Shown here piece by piece: positions 35,362-43,185 of a stretch of DNA of 64,000 nucleotides. Source of the DNA: an uncultured Prevotellaceae bacterium (GTDB lineage Bacteria > Bacteroidota > Bacteroidia > Bacteroidales > Bacteroidaceae); assembly GCA_902780025.1 (NCBI GenBank), contig CACZDV010000001.1:62001-126000 (forward strand), in the 5' to 3' direction. Below the pieces are notes generated by a model that did not search any database, was not told the origin of the DNA, and worked only from the letters and a program-made list of their open reading frames with translations. A program made the position numbers and the translations under genes. Within the stretch, counting starts at the first letter, position 1. Each line of letters starts with the position of its first letter.

Positions 35362-37638
35362 TTGAATTTTGCTGATGTCATATTGCCCGTGCCCCTCGAC
35401 GGCACTTTTACCTACTCCGTACCCCAGCTATTTCAGGAACAGGCGAAGTTCGGGTGCCGCGTGTTGGTACCTTTCGGGCGAGGCAAGCATTATGTGGGCG
35501 TCATTGCCCGTCTGCACGACAACCGGCCTGAGGGTTACGAGGTGAAAGACATCGTCCAGCTGATAGATACGCAGCCGATATTGCTTCCTGAGCAGTATCG
35601 GCTGTGGCAATGGATAGCCGACTACTATATGTCGCCTATCGGTGAGGTCTACAAGGCGGCCCTGCCTGCCGGACTGAAAGCTGAGGACGGCTACCGTCCG
35701 AAGACGGAGACTTATATCCGCCTGACCCCTCAGTTCCGCAACGAACAGTCGCTGCACATCGCCCTCGATATGCTGAAACGGGCACAGAAACAGCTGGACT
35801 GCTTCGTGGAGTTCCTGGCTCTCTCAGGAGCCGACGTGAATCCCGAATGCCCGGCTGAAGTTACCCGCGAGGAGTTAATGAACTCTTCGAACGCCACCCT
35901 CCAAACCGTTTCAATGCTCGTCAAGCGCGGCATGCTGGAGACTTACGAGGTGGAGGTAGGCCGGTTGAATCACGGTGGTGAACCACATCCGGAACATGTT
36001 AAGAAACTGAGTGAGGCTCAGGAAACGGCCTACAACCAGATACTGCTGTCGATGATGAAGAAACAGGTGACCTTGCTCCACGGTGTCACCTCCAGCGGCA
36101 AGACCGAAATCTATATCCATCTCATCCAGCGCGAGATAGAGCAGCACCGGCAGGTGCTCTACCTGTTGCCTGAGATAGCGCTGACCGTTCAGATGATGGA
36201 CCGTCTGCACCGTGTCTTCGGCAACCGCTTAGGCATCTACCACTCCAAGTACAGCGATGCCGAGCGGGTGGAGATTTGGCAGAAACAGCTCTCCGACAAT
36301 CCCTATGACGTCATCCTCGGTGCCCGCTCTGCCGTCTTCCTGCCCTTCCAGCGCCTCGGCCTCGTCATCGTCGACGAGGAACACGAGACCAGCTTCAAGC
36401 AGCAGGACCCTGCCCCCCGTTATCATGCACGCTCAGCAGCAATCATGCTGGCAAGTCTCACTCCACCTTCCACCCTCCACCCTCCACGAGTGTTACTCGG
36501 CACCGCCACCCCTTCTATGGAATCCTACCATAACGCGATGACGGGCAAGTACGGCTATGTGCAGCTGACCCAGCGCCACGCAGGCATCGAACTGCCCGAG
36601 ATACAGGTGGTCGACACCCAGGACCTGCAACATCGTAAGATGATGCACGGCCCGTTCTCACCTCTTTTGTTAGCGCGTGTGCGCGAGGCTTTGGAACGTG
36701 GCGAGCAGGCTATTCTCTTCCAGAACCGCCGAGGCTATGCCCCGATGATTGAGTGCAAGGCCTGCGGATGGGTGCCCCATTGCCAGAACTGCGATGTGTC
36801 GCTTACCCTCCACCGCCAGATGAACCAGCTGGTCTGCCACTACTGCGGCGCCGTCTATCAGGTGCCCGTAGAGTGTCCCAACTGCGGCGACGTCCATCTG
36901 CAGTCGCGCGGCTATGGTACGGAGAAGATTGAGGCCGACGTGCGCGACATCTTCCCTGAAGCCCGCGTCAGCCGTATGGACCTTGACACCACCCGTACCC
37001 GCAATGCCTACGAACGGCTCATCAGCGACTTCGCCTCAGGACGCACCAACCTACTCATCGGCACACAGATGATCAGCAAGGGACTCGACTTCGACAAGGT
37101 GTCGGTGGTCGGTATCCTCAATGCCGACACGATGCTCAACTACCCCGACTTCCGTGCCTACGAGCATGCCTTTATGATGATGGCACAGGTTAGCGGACGT
37201 GCTGGCCGCAAGGGTCATCGCGGACTGGTCATCTTGCAGACGCGCCAGCCGCAGTCGCCTGTCATCCAGCACGTGGTGCGTGGCGACTATCCCGCTCTCT
37301 ATCGTATGCTCTGTGCCGAACGTCAGCAGTTCCGTTATCCGCCTTACTACCGTCTTATCAACGTCTACCTGAAGCATCGCAGCGACCAATTGGTCGAGGT
37401 AGCCGCCCAGGAACTTGGTTTCCGTCTGCGCCAGTGGTTCGGCGGACGGGTGCTCGGTCCTGAAAAGCCTGGTGTCTCCCGTGTAAAATCACTCAGTATC
37501 CGCAAGCTCATCCTCAAACTCGAGAATGGTCTCAACATGGTCGATGTGCGCAAATACTTAACCCTTGCCCAACAACAAATGCTGCAGGACAAGCGTTATA
37601 CCTCCCTCCAAATCTTCTATGATGTAGATCCCTTGTAA
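35362..37638 (+). CDS. priA: Primosomal protein N' (replication restart helicase)
   Basis: The family's usual N-terminus (FADVILPVPLDGTFTYSVP) begins directly after TTG 35362 and there is no in-frame ATG near it, so a TTG start is most likely; an earlier GTG at 35260 would overlap the barrel gene by 97 bp. The 758-residue protein has Walker A (GVTSSGKTEIY), DEEH, LLGTATPSMES, eight zinc cysteines (CKACGW, CQNC, CHYCGA, CPNCGD) and helicase motifs V-VI (GTQMISKGLDF, QVSGRAGRKG). It reloads the replisome at stalled forks. Between DEEH and LLGTATPS a heptamer array adds LTPPSTLHPPR, where relatives have a short loop. Confidence 0.95.
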   Translation: MNFADVILPVPLDGTFTYSVPQLFQEQAKFGCRVLVPFGRGKHYVGVIARLHDNRPEGYEVKDIVQLIDTQPILLPEQYRLWQWIADYYMSPIGEVYKAALPAGLKAEDGYRPKTETYIRLTPQFRNEQSLHIALDMLKRAQKQLDCFVEFLALSGADVNPECPAEVTREELMNSSNATLQTVSMLVKRGMLETYEVEVGRLNHGGEPHPEHVKKLSEAQETAYNQILLSMMKKQVTLLHGVTSSGKTEIYIHLIQREIEQHRQVLYLLPEIALTVQMMDRLHRVFGNRLGIYHSKYSDAERVEIWQKQLSDNPYDVILGARSAVFLPFQRLGLVIVDEEHETSFKQQDPAPRYHARSAAIMLASLTPPSTLHPPRVLLGTATPSMESYHNAMTGKYGYVQLTQRHAGIELPEIQVVDTQDLQHRKMMHGPFSPLLLARVREALERGEQAILFQNRRGYAPMIECKACGWVPHCQNCDVSLTLHRQMNQLVCHYCGAVYQVPVECPNCGDVHLQSRGYGTEKIEADVRDIFPEARVSRMDLDTTRTRNAYERLISDFASGRTNLLIGTQMISKGLDFDKVSVVGILNADTMLNYPDFRAYEHAFMMMAQVSGRAGRKGHRGLVILQTRQPQSPVIQHVVRGDYPALYRMLCAERQQFRYPPYYRLINVYLKHRSDQLVEVAAQELGFRLRQWFGGRVLGPEKPGVSRVKSLSIRKLILKLENGLNMVDVRKYLTLAQQQMLQDKRYTSLQIFYDVDPL
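36461..36488 (+). repeat. Four-copy heptamer array inside priA
   Basis: ctccacc, ttccacc, ctccacc, ctccacg in exact 7-nt register, read in frame as TPPSTLHPPR. It lies in the loop before helicase motif III. Confidence 0.75.
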
Positions 37639-37652
37639 CCTTTACCTCTTCC

Positions 37653-38579
37653 TTACACGAGTCGTTTGTGGCGGAAGAACCACCAGCAGCCGACGGAGAC
37701 AAGGACGGAGATGATGAGGGCGAGGATGAATCCCCAGGGCTTTTCCTCCATGCCGTTGACCAGGTTCATGCCGAAGAGCGAGGCGATGAGCGTGGGGAAC
37801 ATCATGATAATGGTGACCGAGGTCAGCGTACGCATCACCTGGTTCATGTTGTTGTTGATAATCGACTGGTAGGTGTCCATCGTCGACTCCAGAATGTCGG
37901 AGTAGATGTTGGTGGTCTCGCGGGCCTGCGTCATCTCGATGTTGACGTCCTCAATGAGGTCGGCGTCAAGTTCGTCAATCTGCAGCTTGAACTTCAGCTT
38001 CGACAGCAGGGTCTCGTTGCCGCGGATGGAGGTCTGGAAGTAGGTGAGTGAGTCCTGCAGGCGGCTCAGTCCGATCAGACTCTCGTTGTTCACCTCGCGG
38101 TCGAGGTTGCGCTTGGCCTTGTCGATGAGCATGTTGATCTGCTTCAGGCGCTTCAGGTACCAGACGGCTGAGGAGAGGAACAGGCGGAAGATCATGTCGA
38201 CATAATCGGTAAAACCCTCACCGCGCTTCTGCTGGAACGAGACGAAGTCAATCATCATGTTTGTCTCGTAGAAGCAGACGGTGATGGTGACGTCGCGCTT
38301 GTGGATGATACCGAGGGGGACGGTGGTGTAGGGCGTCCGTGAACGTATCTCCTTGACGTACGGGATACGGAGGATGATGAGCATCCAGCCGTCGTCGTAC
38401 TCATAGCGGGCACGCTCATCGGTATCGCTGATGTCCGACAGGAAGTAGTCGGGTATGTTGAACTGCTCTTCCAGCTGGCGCTGGTCGTCTTCGGTTGGAC
38501 ACGTCACCTGTATCCAACAATTGGGCTGCCACTCTGTGAGCTGGGTCAGTCCGCCTTGGGTGTTCCAGAATGTCTTCAT
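37653..38579 (-). CDS. corA: CorA-family magnesium transporter
   Basis: A 308-residue protein with the CorA layout: an N-terminal cytoplasmic alpha/beta domain, a long helical stretch (SLIGLSRLQDSLTYFQTSIR), and two C-terminal membrane helices with the signature GMN (LIASLFGMNLVNGME). The C-terminal basic tail RHKRLV is typical. It takes up Mg2+ (or Co2+/Ni2+) driven by membrane potential. The promoter at 38736-38743 leaves a 150-base leader with a small ORF, a hairpin and a heptamer array, which suggests leader-based control, as known for some Mg2+ transporters. It converges with priA (14 bp apart). Confidence 0.93.
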   Translation of the reverse strand: MKTFWNTQGGLTQLTEWQPNCWIQVTCPTEDDQRQLEEQFNIPDYFLSDISDTDERARYEYDDGWMLIILRIPYVKEIRSRTPYTTVPLGIIHKRDVTITVCFYETNMMIDFVSFQQKRGEGFTDYVDMIFRLFLSSAVWYLKRLKQINMLIDKAKRNLDREVNNESLIGLSRLQDSLTYFQTSIRGNETLLSKLKFKLQIDELDADLIEDVNIEMTQARETTNIYSDILESTMDTYQSIINNNMNQVMRTLTSVTIIMMFPTLIASLFGMNLVNGMEEKPWGFILALIISVLVSVGCWWFFRHKRLV

Positions 38580-38597
38580 CTTTGCTAATCCTTGTTT

Positions 38598-38625
38598 AAT
38601 GCATAATACTCAATGCACAATTCAC
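38598..38625 (-). repeat. Four-copy heptamer array in the corA leader
   Basis: On the minus strand: gtgaatt, gtgcatt, gagtatt, atgcatt, in exact 7-nt register, ending 18 bp before the corA ATG. Confidence 0.5.
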
Positions 38626-38668
38626 GATTAAAGCGGCAAGAGGATTAGCGGTCTTGCCATCCTCCGGC

Positions 38669-38704
38669 CTAACGTTTGTAATAATCCGCCGGGTAGTCGT
38701 CCAT
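38669..38704 (-). CDS. Possible 11-residue leader peptide upstream of corA
   Basis: Between the -7 element (38736-38743) and corA, the minus strand encodes MDDYPADYYKR and a TAG stop. A hairpin (GGCAAGA 38635-38641 with TCTTGCC 38652-38658) follows 10 bp after the stop. The aspartate/proline/tyrosine-rich peptide followed by a hairpin resembles a translated attenuator; acidic and proline-rich leaders control Mg2+ transporters in enterobacteria. Inference only: an ORF this short can occur by chance. Confidence 0.35.
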   Translation of the reverse strand: MDDYPADYYKR

Positions 38705-38735
38705 AATTTTGTTGTTATTTTGGTTTATCGGGTGC

Positions 38736-38743
38736 AAAGGTAC
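38736..38743 (-). promoter_or_regulatory. -7 element TACCTTTG for corA
   Basis: Minus strand TACCTTTG with a predicted start near 38729, leaving a 150-base leader. Confidence 0.6.
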
Positions 38744-38745
38744 GT

Positions 38746-38782
38746 AAAAAGTGCAGATTTGCCAAACAAATCTGCACTTTTT
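38746..38782 (-). terminator. Intrinsic terminator of pepD, overlapping the corA promoter region
   Basis: A perfect 15-bp stem (38746-38760 with 38768-38782) and 7-base loop, flanked by A and T runs on both sides, 30 bp after the pepD stop. An 8-9-nt tandem repeat (variants of aaaaaggt on the minus strand, 38783-38820) fills the gap between the pepD stop and the stem. Confidence 0.8.
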
Positions 38783-38811
38783 CTCTTTACCTTTTTACTT
38801 TTTTACCTTTT

Positions 38812-40275
38812 TTACTTTTTCTCAGGCACGTCTTCGAGCGTCTTCTTCAGCAGCTGCCAGAAGGGTTCGACGGTGGCGATGAGGGCGCGCTCGGTGGTGG
38901 TGTGCGGCGACTTCATCGTGGGACCTAACGAGACGACGTCCAAGTGCGGATACTTGCCGAGGATGACGGAGCACTCCAGTCCAGCGTGGTCCACCTGGAT
39001 GATGCCGTCCTCGCCGAACAGTTCCTTGTACTCCTTTAACAAAAGGTGCAGGATTTCTGAGTCGGGGTTCGGGTCCCAACCGCCGTAGCTGCCGGCGGTC
39101 TCTACCTTCATGCCGGCCATCGAGAAGCAGCTCTCGAGGGTCTTCACGATGTAGTCCTTCATGTCCTCACGACTGGAGCGGGCCAGAATCTTGATGCCGG
39201 CCTTGCCGTCGCCGATGTTGATGATAGCCAGGTTAGAAGAGGTCTCGACGACGTCGGGGTAGGAGGGAATCATGCGGATGACGCCGTCGTGGCAGGCGTA
39301 GATGGCGTCGATGAGGTTGTCCTGAATCTCGACGGGCACTTCGTTCTTGGGCGTCTCCACTTCTTCGGCGATGACCTCGATGCCAAGAGTCTCTATCAGT
39401 TTGTACTCGTCCTGGAAGTCCTCCTGCCAGTCGGCGCAGAGTTCCTTCAGGGCGTCAACGTTCTCCTTCGGCAGGGTGAGCACCACCTCAGCCTTGAAGG
39501 GGATGGCGTTGCGCATGTTGCCGCCGTTCCAGGAGGCCAAGCGGGCATCCAACTCCTCGATAGCCTCACGTACCAGTCTGACCATCAGTTTGTTGGCATT
39601 GGCGCGGCCTTCGTGAATCTCCAGACCGCTATGTCCGCCGCGCAGTCCCTTGATGGTGACGCGTACGGCAGCATCGTCCTTATCGGTCTCCACCTCCTTG
39701 TAGTCGAGGGTGGCGGTCACGTCGATACCGCCGGCAGAGCCGATGACGAACTTACCCCAATGCTCGGAGTCGAGGTTCAGCAGGATGTCGCCCTGCAGCT
39801 CACCCTCGGGCAGCTCGTTGGCACCATACATCCCCGTCTCTTCGTCGCGGGTGATGAGGGCATCGATGGGACCGTGCTTCAGGTCTTTGGCCTCCATGAT
39901 GGCCATGATGGCGGCTACGCCGAGGCCGTTGTCGGCGCCAAGGGTAGTTCCTGTAGCCTTCACCCATTCGCCGTCAATCCACGGCTGGATGGGGTCGGTC
40001 TCGAAGTTATGCGTTGACTCAGGTGTCTTCTGCGGCACCATGTCCATGTGTGCCTGCAGGATGATACCCTTACGGCCTTCCATGCCTGGCGTGGCGGGTT
40101 TGCGGAACACGATGTTGCCGGCAGGGTCCTTGAAGGTCTCCACGCCAGCCTGCTGTCCGAACTCCAGCAGGAACTGCTGTATTTTCTCGAGGTGACCGCT
40201 GGGACGGGGCACCTGTGTCAGTTTGTAGAAGTTGCGCCAGATACATTCCGGTTGTAGGTTCTGAATTTCATTCAT
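38812..40275 (-). CDS. pepD: Aminoacyl-histidine dipeptidase (M20 family)
   Basis: A 487-residue protein with the M20 zinc-site motifs: LQAHMDMVPQK (His and Asp), GADNGLGVAAIMAIME (bridging Asp) and TRDEETGMYGANEL (catalytic and metal Glu). The length and the N-terminus (PECIWRNFYKLTQVPRPSG) match Bacteroidota PepD, a cytoplasmic enzyme splitting Xaa-His and other dipeptides. The start ATG at 40275 lies about 38 bp after a predicted transcription start. Single-gene unit. Confidence 0.93.
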   Translation of the reverse strand: MNEIQNLQPECIWRNFYKLTQVPRPSGHLEKIQQFLLEFGQQAGVETFKDPAGNIVFRKPATPGMEGRKGIILQAHMDMVPQKTPESTHNFETDPIQPWIDGEWVKATGTTLGADNGLGVAAIMAIMEAKDLKHGPIDALITRDEETGMYGANELPEGELQGDILLNLDSEHWGKFVIGSAGGIDVTATLDYKEVETDKDDAAVRVTIKGLRGGHSGLEIHEGRANANKLMVRLVREAIEELDARLASWNGGNMRNAIPFKAEVVLTLPKENVDALKELCADWQEDFQDEYKLIETLGIEVIAEEVETPKNEVPVEIQDNLIDAIYACHDGVIRMIPSYPDVVETSSNLAIINIGDGKAGIKILARSSREDMKDYIVKTLESCFSMAGMKVETAGSYGGWDPNPDSEILHLLLKEYKELFGEDGIIQVDHAGLECSVILGKYPHLDVVSLGPTMKSPHTTTERALIATVEPFWQLLKKTLEDVPEKK

Positions 40276-40318
40276 AGGTTTTACGTTTTTTTATATTGAT
40301 GGTTTTTCAAAGATGGTG

Positions 40319-40326
40319 CAAAGATA
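40319..40326 (-). promoter_or_regulatory. -7 element TATCTTTG for pepD
   Basis: Minus strand TATCTTTG, 43 bp before the pepD ATG. Confidence 0.6.
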
Positions 40327-40397
40327 GGCATTTTTCTTTATTCCTCCAAACAATCCCCGCTTTTTGTGTCGTTAGGCGTTGCTTCACCCGGCTTTTT

Positions 40398-41495
40398 TTA
40401 CTTGAGCACCTCCGCCAGCTTGGCGTGCAGGCCTTCTTCATGGAGTCCGCGGGCCACAATCTTGCCCTGCGGGTCGATGAGCAGGTTGTCGGGGATGGCA
40501 TTGACCTTATAGACCTTGGTCACTAACGACTCCCAACCCTTCAGGTCGGAGAGCTGCGTCCAGGGCATCTTCAGTTTTTCGATGGCCTCCACCCACGGTG
40601 CCCTCTGCCCGTCGAGCGACACGCCCACGATATCGAGACCCTTTCCGTGGAACTTCTCATAGGCAGCCACCACGTTGGGCATCTCCCGGCGACAGGGACC
40701 GCACCACGAGGCCCAGAAGTCGACAAACACCCAGCGGCCATTGCCTACGTACTCGCTCAACTTGTGTGCGTTGCCCAACGTATCGACCATTTCAAAGTCT
40801 GTGAACTGCTGGCCCACATAAGTATCTTTGGCTTTCTTATCGGCAGCTTTCTGTTCTTCAGATTTGGCAGACTTCACGACATAATTTCCAGTATTCATCC
40901 ACCTCAGGGTTTTCTCATATTCCTTGACTTTTGGGTGCTCGGCATAGGCGGGTTTCTCTTCCAGCATGCGAATCAATTCTTTTGTTCCGAAACATCTCTG
41001 CCCTTCTACGATGAGTGCAGCAGGCAGAAGGGTCTCGCGCTCCTCGTCAAACATTTTCTTCGTCATCTTACCCTTATGTCCGGGATAATAGCTGCTCGGC
41101 AGACCCGTGATTTCTTTATTGTAGTAGGCCAATCGCTCGTTCAGCGGCGAGCCCTTCAGCGTGCTGTCGTTCATGTTGACGCTGACGGTCTTGCCGTCGT
41201 TGAAGAACAGCATCCGCCAGCTGCGCCAGTCTTTCTGGTCATAGGTGATACCAAAGATGGCATCCTTGTCGGCCTGCCCCTTGAACGCAAACTTGCCTTT
41301 GGCCACGATGGTGCTGTCCACCGCCTTCGATGTCAGGCGGTCTTCCAGATACACCATCTTGCCGTTTTCATTACTCACACCCTTGACGGTGTACTTCACT
41401 TGCATTCCCGAGCTATGCTCGCCTATCCGTAGCCTTTGTGCCTGAGTCGATACACATAGTGCGAAAGCACATACTGCAATAATCAATTTTATCAT
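40398..41495 (-). CDS. TlpA-like thioredoxin-fold protein with DUF4369-type N-terminus
   Basis: The chosen start is ATG 41495 (MIKLIIAVCAFALCVSTQAQ, a signal peptide); the ATG at 41525 lies upstream of the predicted transcript start. The 365-residue protein has an N-terminal beta domain (VSNENGKMVYLEDRLT, FKGQADKDAIFGIT) like DUF4369 and a C-terminal thioredoxin fold with WASWCGPCRREMP. Such periplasmic proteins carry out thiol-disulfide exchange, often for cytochrome maturation or redox defence; no partner is nearby. Single-gene unit. Confidence 0.87.
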   Translation of the reverse strand: MIKLIIAVCAFALCVSTQAQRLRIGEHSSGMQVKYTVKGVSNENGKMVYLEDRLTSKAVDSTIVAKGKFAFKGQADKDAIFGITYDQKDWRSWRMLFFNDGKTVSVNMNDSTLKGSPLNERLAYYNKEITGLPSSYYPGHKGKMTKKMFDEERETLLPAALIVEGQRCFGTKELIRMLEEKPAYAEHPKVKEYEKTLRWMNTGNYVVKSAKSEEQKAADKKAKDTYVGQQFTDFEMVDTLGNAHKLSEYVGNGRWVFVDFWASWCGPCRREMPNVVAAYEKFHGKGLDIVGVSLDGQRAPWVEAIEKLKMPWTQLSDLKGWESLVTKVYKVNAIPDNLLIDPQGKIVARGLHEEGLHAKLAEVLK

Positions 41496-41522
41496 TCTTG
41501 TTTTGGTTTTAGGTTTCTGGTG

Positions 41523-41530
41523 CAAAGGTA
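41523..41530 (-). promoter_or_regulatory. -7 element TACCTTTG for the TlpA-like gene
   Basis: Minus strand TACCTTTG; the predicted start near 41517 excludes the ATG at 41525. Confidence 0.6.
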
Positions 41531-41826
41531 CACTTTTCCTGCTTCACTTCCAAATAACGTGGTTGACAAATAGTTTGCTTTTGTCTCAACCGATGAAAAC
41601 GGAGTTTGCAAATAGTTTGCAAACCTCTCGTAACTGTCTGTTGATAAGGTAGATAATTGTTTACAACGACAAGACGAACTCATCCCAGTATTTTCCGCTT
41701 CCTTCCTTGCCCAACACTTTCTTGCAGAGGCGTGTACGGATGCTGCAACGTCCAAGCCATCATTGCCAATAAAAAAAGGAATCTATATACCATTTGTTCA
41801 AACTGTTATTTGTGATAAAGCCACAC
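41531..41826. other. Gene-free stretch
   Basis: About 300 bp with no supported gene. The word AAATAGTTTGC occurs twice (near 41565 and 41615) within AT-rich DNA. A minus-strand ORF here (41492-41755) has no recognisable content and crosses the promoter of the TlpA-like gene. Confidence 0.5.
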
Positions 41827-42951
41827 CTAAGGAGCCTGCTTCTTCGTAGTGAACGACAGCCTGAGCCATGCCCAGATGCCTAACAGCATGACGAGCAAAG
41901 TCTGCACGGTATGCACGATGAGAACGAAGAAGAGGGCCTGCTCGTCTTGTACGCCGTAGAGGATGAGCATGGTCTTGATGGCGAAGTGCCAGGGTCCGGC
42001 ACCATTGGGCGTAGGCACGATGACCGCGAAGTTGGCCACGACAAACGAGACCAGGGCGCAGCCGATGCCTAAGTCGGCCGTGAAGTCGAAGCAGAAGAAC
42101 GTCAGGTAGTAGTGCAGGAAATAGCACACCCAGATGCCGATGGAGAAGAACAGATAGAGTGGCAGGTTGCGGATGCCTCGCAACGAGAGGACTCCCTCCC
42201 AGATGCCGCTCAGCGTGGTCTTCACCTTATTATATATAGAGAGCTTCTTCAGCAGCAAGTGAAGCAACAGGGCAGCAGCAACGGCGCAGATGGCCGTGAC
42301 GAGGTAACCCGTCAAAGAAAAACTGCTCAGGATGCGGTCCATCGAAGTGCCTGTTTTGCGGAAGAAGGAGCCGAAGACGCTCATCTCGACGAGCAGGATA
42401 AGTCCGGAGTAGAGCATGACGACGAGCGTGTCGACGGCGCGCTCGGTCACAACGGTTCCCAGGGCTTTGGAAAACGAAATACCCTCCCAGCGCTTCAGCA
42501 CGCCACAGCGCGTAAATTCGCCGATGCGGGGGATAACCAAGGAGACGGCGTAGCTCAGGAAGATGGCGTTGTGGCATATCGAGGAACGAGGAGCGAGGAA
42601 CGAGGAGCGAGGTTTGCTTTCTTCCTTGTTTCCGCCTTCAATGTATTCTCCTTCCTCGTTCCTCCTTCCTCGTTCCTCGAAAGAAAAAACTCCTTCCTCC
42701 TTCCTCCTTCCTCGTTCCTCGAAAGAAAAGATCGGCTCCAGCGTCTGTTTCCATCGCCAGCCGCGCATCATCTGTGCCAAGATGCCGAACGGGAACGACA
42801 GCAGCATCCACGTCCAGTCCATCTCATGGAGCATAACGTGCCCCACGGTCTGGAAGTCGAAGTCGCGGTACATCCAATAGAGAATGGCACCGCCCAGAAA
42901 GAGCGGCATGATGACTTTCAGCAGATTACTGCCCAGTTTTTTCCATTCCAT
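41827..42951 (-). CDS. Flippase-like integral membrane protein (LPG synthase transmembrane family)
   Basis: About 374 residues from ATG 42951 with seven to eight membrane segments and family hallmarks RIGEFTRCGVLKRW, VTERAVDTLVVML, and near the end VPTPNGAGPWHFAIKTML. Proteins of this family (AglD/MprF transmembrane type) handle lipid or polyprenol-linked substrates. In the loop after the second membrane segment a run of heptamers adds two 14-residue copies (FSFEERGRRKEEGV, FSFEERGRRNEEGE) and a further PRSSFLAPRSS, about 45 residues without equivalent in the family. The ATG at 42999 lies upstream of the promoter and is rejected as start. Confidence 0.82.
   Translation of the reverse strand: MEWKKLGSNLLKVIMPLFLGGAILYWMYRDFDFQTVGHVMLHEMDWTWMLLSFPFGILAQMMRGWRWKQTLEPIFSFEERGRRKEEGVFSFEERGRRNEEGEYIEGGNKEESKPRSSFLAPRSSICHNAIFLSYAVSLVIPRIGEFTRCGVLKRWEGISFSKALGTVVTERAVDTLVVMLYSGLILLVEMSVFGSFFRKTGTSMDRILSSFSLTGYLVTAICAVAAALLLHLLLKKLSIYNKVKTTLSGIWEGVLSLRGIRNLPLYLFFSIGIWVCYFLHYYLTFFCFDFTADLGIGCALVSFVVANFAVIVPTPNGAGPWHFAIKTMLILYGVQDEQALFFVLIVHTVQTLLVMLLGIWAWLRLSFTTKKQAP
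42581..42721 (-). repeat. Heptamer arrays inside the flippase-like gene, inverted pair
   Basis: Plus strand: gaggaac, gaggagc, gaggaac, gaggagc (42581-42608) and the inverted form ttcctcg/ttcctcc in two blocks of four (42652-42679 and 42694-42721), all in 7-nt register. The two blocks form a 42-nt direct repeat. The full insert keeps the reading frame. Confidence 0.85.
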
Positions 42952-42956
42952 AAGTG

Positions 42957-42964
42957 CAAAGTTA
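42957..42964 (-). promoter_or_regulatory. -7 element TAACTTTG, leaderless start of the flippase-like gene
   Basis: The minus-strand TAACTTTG ends 5 bp before the ATG at 42951, so the transcript would begin at or next to the start codon. Confidence 0.55.
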
Positions 42965-43116
42965 CATAAATAATTCATAATACGTCGTTCCCGCCACATT
43001 TTTTTATGATTTTTTCGTAACTAACTCGGGTTTAGTTACGGCAAACTAAAGGTACTTGGCTACGTCCTTCTATCGAAATAATATGCAGATTTTTCTTATG
43101 TTTCGAATTATTTTAC

Positions 43117-43124
43117 TACCTTTG
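43117..43124 (+). promoter_or_regulatory. -7 element TACCTTTG for the esterase gene
   Basis: TACCTTTG on the plus strand; the predicted start near 43131 leaves about 55 bases of leader to ATG 43186. Confidence 0.6.
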
Positions 43125-43185
43125 CACACAGAACATAATATTGCAGAGACCACCTATGACAAAGAAGAATAACCGGATATTGACT

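Noticed and set aside
41492-41755. 87-codon minus-strand ORF between the TlpA-like and flippase-like genes
   Set aside because: No recognisable content, and it crosses the TlpA-like promoter and start.
42581-42721. Possible frameshift or broken gene in the flippase-like protein
   Set aside because: The repeat insert keeps the reading frame and conserved segments continue on both sides.
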